From positions 118,764 to 182,763 of the forward strand of contig NZ_CBXX010000008.1 of assembly GCF_000577615.1 (NCBI RefSeq): a stretch of DNA of 64,000 bases, given 5' to 3'. The notes under the pieces are model-generated. The model did no database searches. It saw only the letters and a list, made by a program, of their open reading frames with translations, and was not told where the DNA came from. The stretch's first letter is position 1. The number at the start of each line of letters is the position of its first letter. The translations under genes and the position numbers were made by a program. The DNA is from Herbaspirillum sp. RV1423 (GTDB lineage: Bacteria > Pseudomonadota > Gammaproteobacteria > Burkholderiales > Burkholderiaceae_D). Positions 63,326 to 64,000 of the stretch are shown piece after piece.

Positions 63326-64000
63326 TCAGAACGTCGCCAGCGCATTCAGGAACCAGCCCCGGCTGCGATACGACAAGTCGGTCAGGTCATCCGAAAAATT
63401 GGTGAAATTGTAGCCGACACCCATCTTTACGTGCTCGGTGACGTGCCGGTAGAGGCCGACCAGGTAACCCGAGCGGGCGTCGCCGGCATCCTGCGCGCGC
63501 AGGCGACGCGCTTCGATCAGGGCGTCCCATTCCTTCACCAGATGCAGGTCGGCGCGCAACACCCACAGGTCGGCGCGGCTGGAGAACCAGTCGCCCTGGG
63601 TCTTGGACATGCGCAACTGGCCCAGGCGCATGCCGTACTTGGCGCCGACCGAGAGCCACGGCAGCACGTCGTAGGTGGTGTCGATATTGAACACATGGCT
63701 CTTTTGCGTATAGTCGAGCGCGCTGCCGGTCGAGGTGCCGCTGGCGTTCAGGCCTGTGCTGTCGACCTGGCCCGCGGACGGCAGGTTGTAAAAGTAGGTG
63801 TACTTGAACAAGGTGTTCCAGCGATCGTTGTCGACCGGACGATAGGCCGCGCCCATCACCGCTTCGGTGTAGTCGCCGTCGTAGAACGCGCCCTGCGTAT
63901 TGGAGCTACGCGACAGGTTGAACTTGCCGAGCAGGCGCCATGCCGCGCTGAGCTGGTACTGCGCCGAATTTTTCCACAACCAGGTGCGGCGGTTGTTGTC
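63326..64000 (-). CDS. Outer-membrane beta-barrel domain, C-terminal part (cut by window edge)
   Basis: At least 224 codons; the frame continues past the right edge (DNNRRTWLWKNSAQYQ). The visible part is alternating beta strands with aromatic girdles (YTEAVMGAAYRPVDNDRW, FKYTYFYN, MGVGYNFTNFSDDLTDL) and ends in the usual C-terminal phenylalanine (LATF). The repeated barrel hairpins resemble the C-terminal domain of large surface proteins with many extracellular repeats. The function of the missing part is unknown. A strong terminator follows the gene. Confidence 0.75.
   Translation of the reverse strand, partial: DNNRRTWLWKNSAQYQLSAAWRLLGKFNLSRSSNTQGAFYDGDYTEAVMGAAYRPVDNDRWNTLFKYTYFYNLPSAGQVDSTGLNASGTSTGSALDYTQKSHVFNIDTTYDVLPWLSVGAKYGMRLGQLRMSKTQGDWFSSRADLWVLRADLHLVKEWDALIEARRLRAQDAGDARSGYLVGLYRHVTEHVKMGVGYNFTNFSDDLTDLSYRSRGWFLNALATF

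Overview
The window looks like chromosomal DNA of a Burkholderiales betaproteobacterium, most likely of the Oxalobacteraceae (Herbaspirillum/Collimonas/Janthinobacterium type). This rests on the overall GC-rich coding style, the glmU / Lrp-type regulator / glmS order, and the mix of LysR, ABC-transporter and catabolic genes. The genus is inference. I recognised no rRNA, tRNA or CRISPR array.

Layout. 1-5738 (minus strand) is part of a surface-polysaccharide cluster: a sugar C-methyltransferase cut by the window edge, two GDP-mannose 4,6-dehydratase-type enzymes and three glycosyltransferases, one behind an 8-bp tandem repeat. 5983-9792 is the amino-sugar block glmU, Lrp-type regulator, glmS.

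The 3' end of glmS carries the conserved attTn7 coding sequence. Just downstream (about 9.8-17.5 kb) the DNA becomes A/T-richer and holds a Tn7-like module without a recognisable tnsA or tnsB. Its contents are: a DUF6471 gene; a 54-bp palindrome plus a third copy of its arm; a candidate small RNA reading away from the operon; an operon of an unknown protein, a TnsC/TniB-like ATPase with both Walker motifs degenerate, a 100-residue protein and a TniQ protein; a deletion junction fusing tniQ to a truncated OLD-family nuclease gene; a second TniQ/TnsD protein on the other strand; and a block of three 16-bp iterated repeats like the TnsB-site arrays of Tn7-type ends. I consider this the most interesting region.

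17.7-23.3 kb has LysR-aldehyde dehydrogenase-CMD-quinone oxidoreductase and an epoxide-hydrolase gene divergent from an Rrf2 regulator, with an operator-like palindrome between them. 23.5-27.6 kb is a metal-uptake set (PepSY membrane protein, TonB-dependent receptor, DUF2946 protein). 27.9-39.3 kb is a catabolic cluster: a PutA-like protein whose proline-binding residues and aldehyde dehydrogenase catalytic glutamate are substituted, a divergent LysR, a polyamine-type ABC importer, a CocE/NonD hydrolase and a GAF protein. It may import and break down a compound related to, but different from, proline.

39.2-45.7 kb holds an AraC regulator, a secreted alpha/beta hydrolase, and LysR / DUF485 / sodium-solute symporter / nitrilase. 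45.8-47.7 kb is ilvD. 48.0-49.3 kb is a lone toxin-like nuclease resembling cargo of extracellular contractile injection systems. 49.5-52.4 kb is a three-subunit flavin dehydrogenase, and 52.6-54.4 kb a chemoreceptor. 55.2-61.1 kb has an unknown gene, then a taurine/nitrate-type ABC importer, an amidase and a FadR-type regulator that looks leaderless. 61.2-64.0 kb has a 7TMR-DISM histidine kinase and the barrel domain of an outer-membrane protein running off the edge.

A 36-nt hairpin-forming motif recurs, whole or in part, in four intergenic spots (31.8, 45.8, 54.7 and 60.4 kb).
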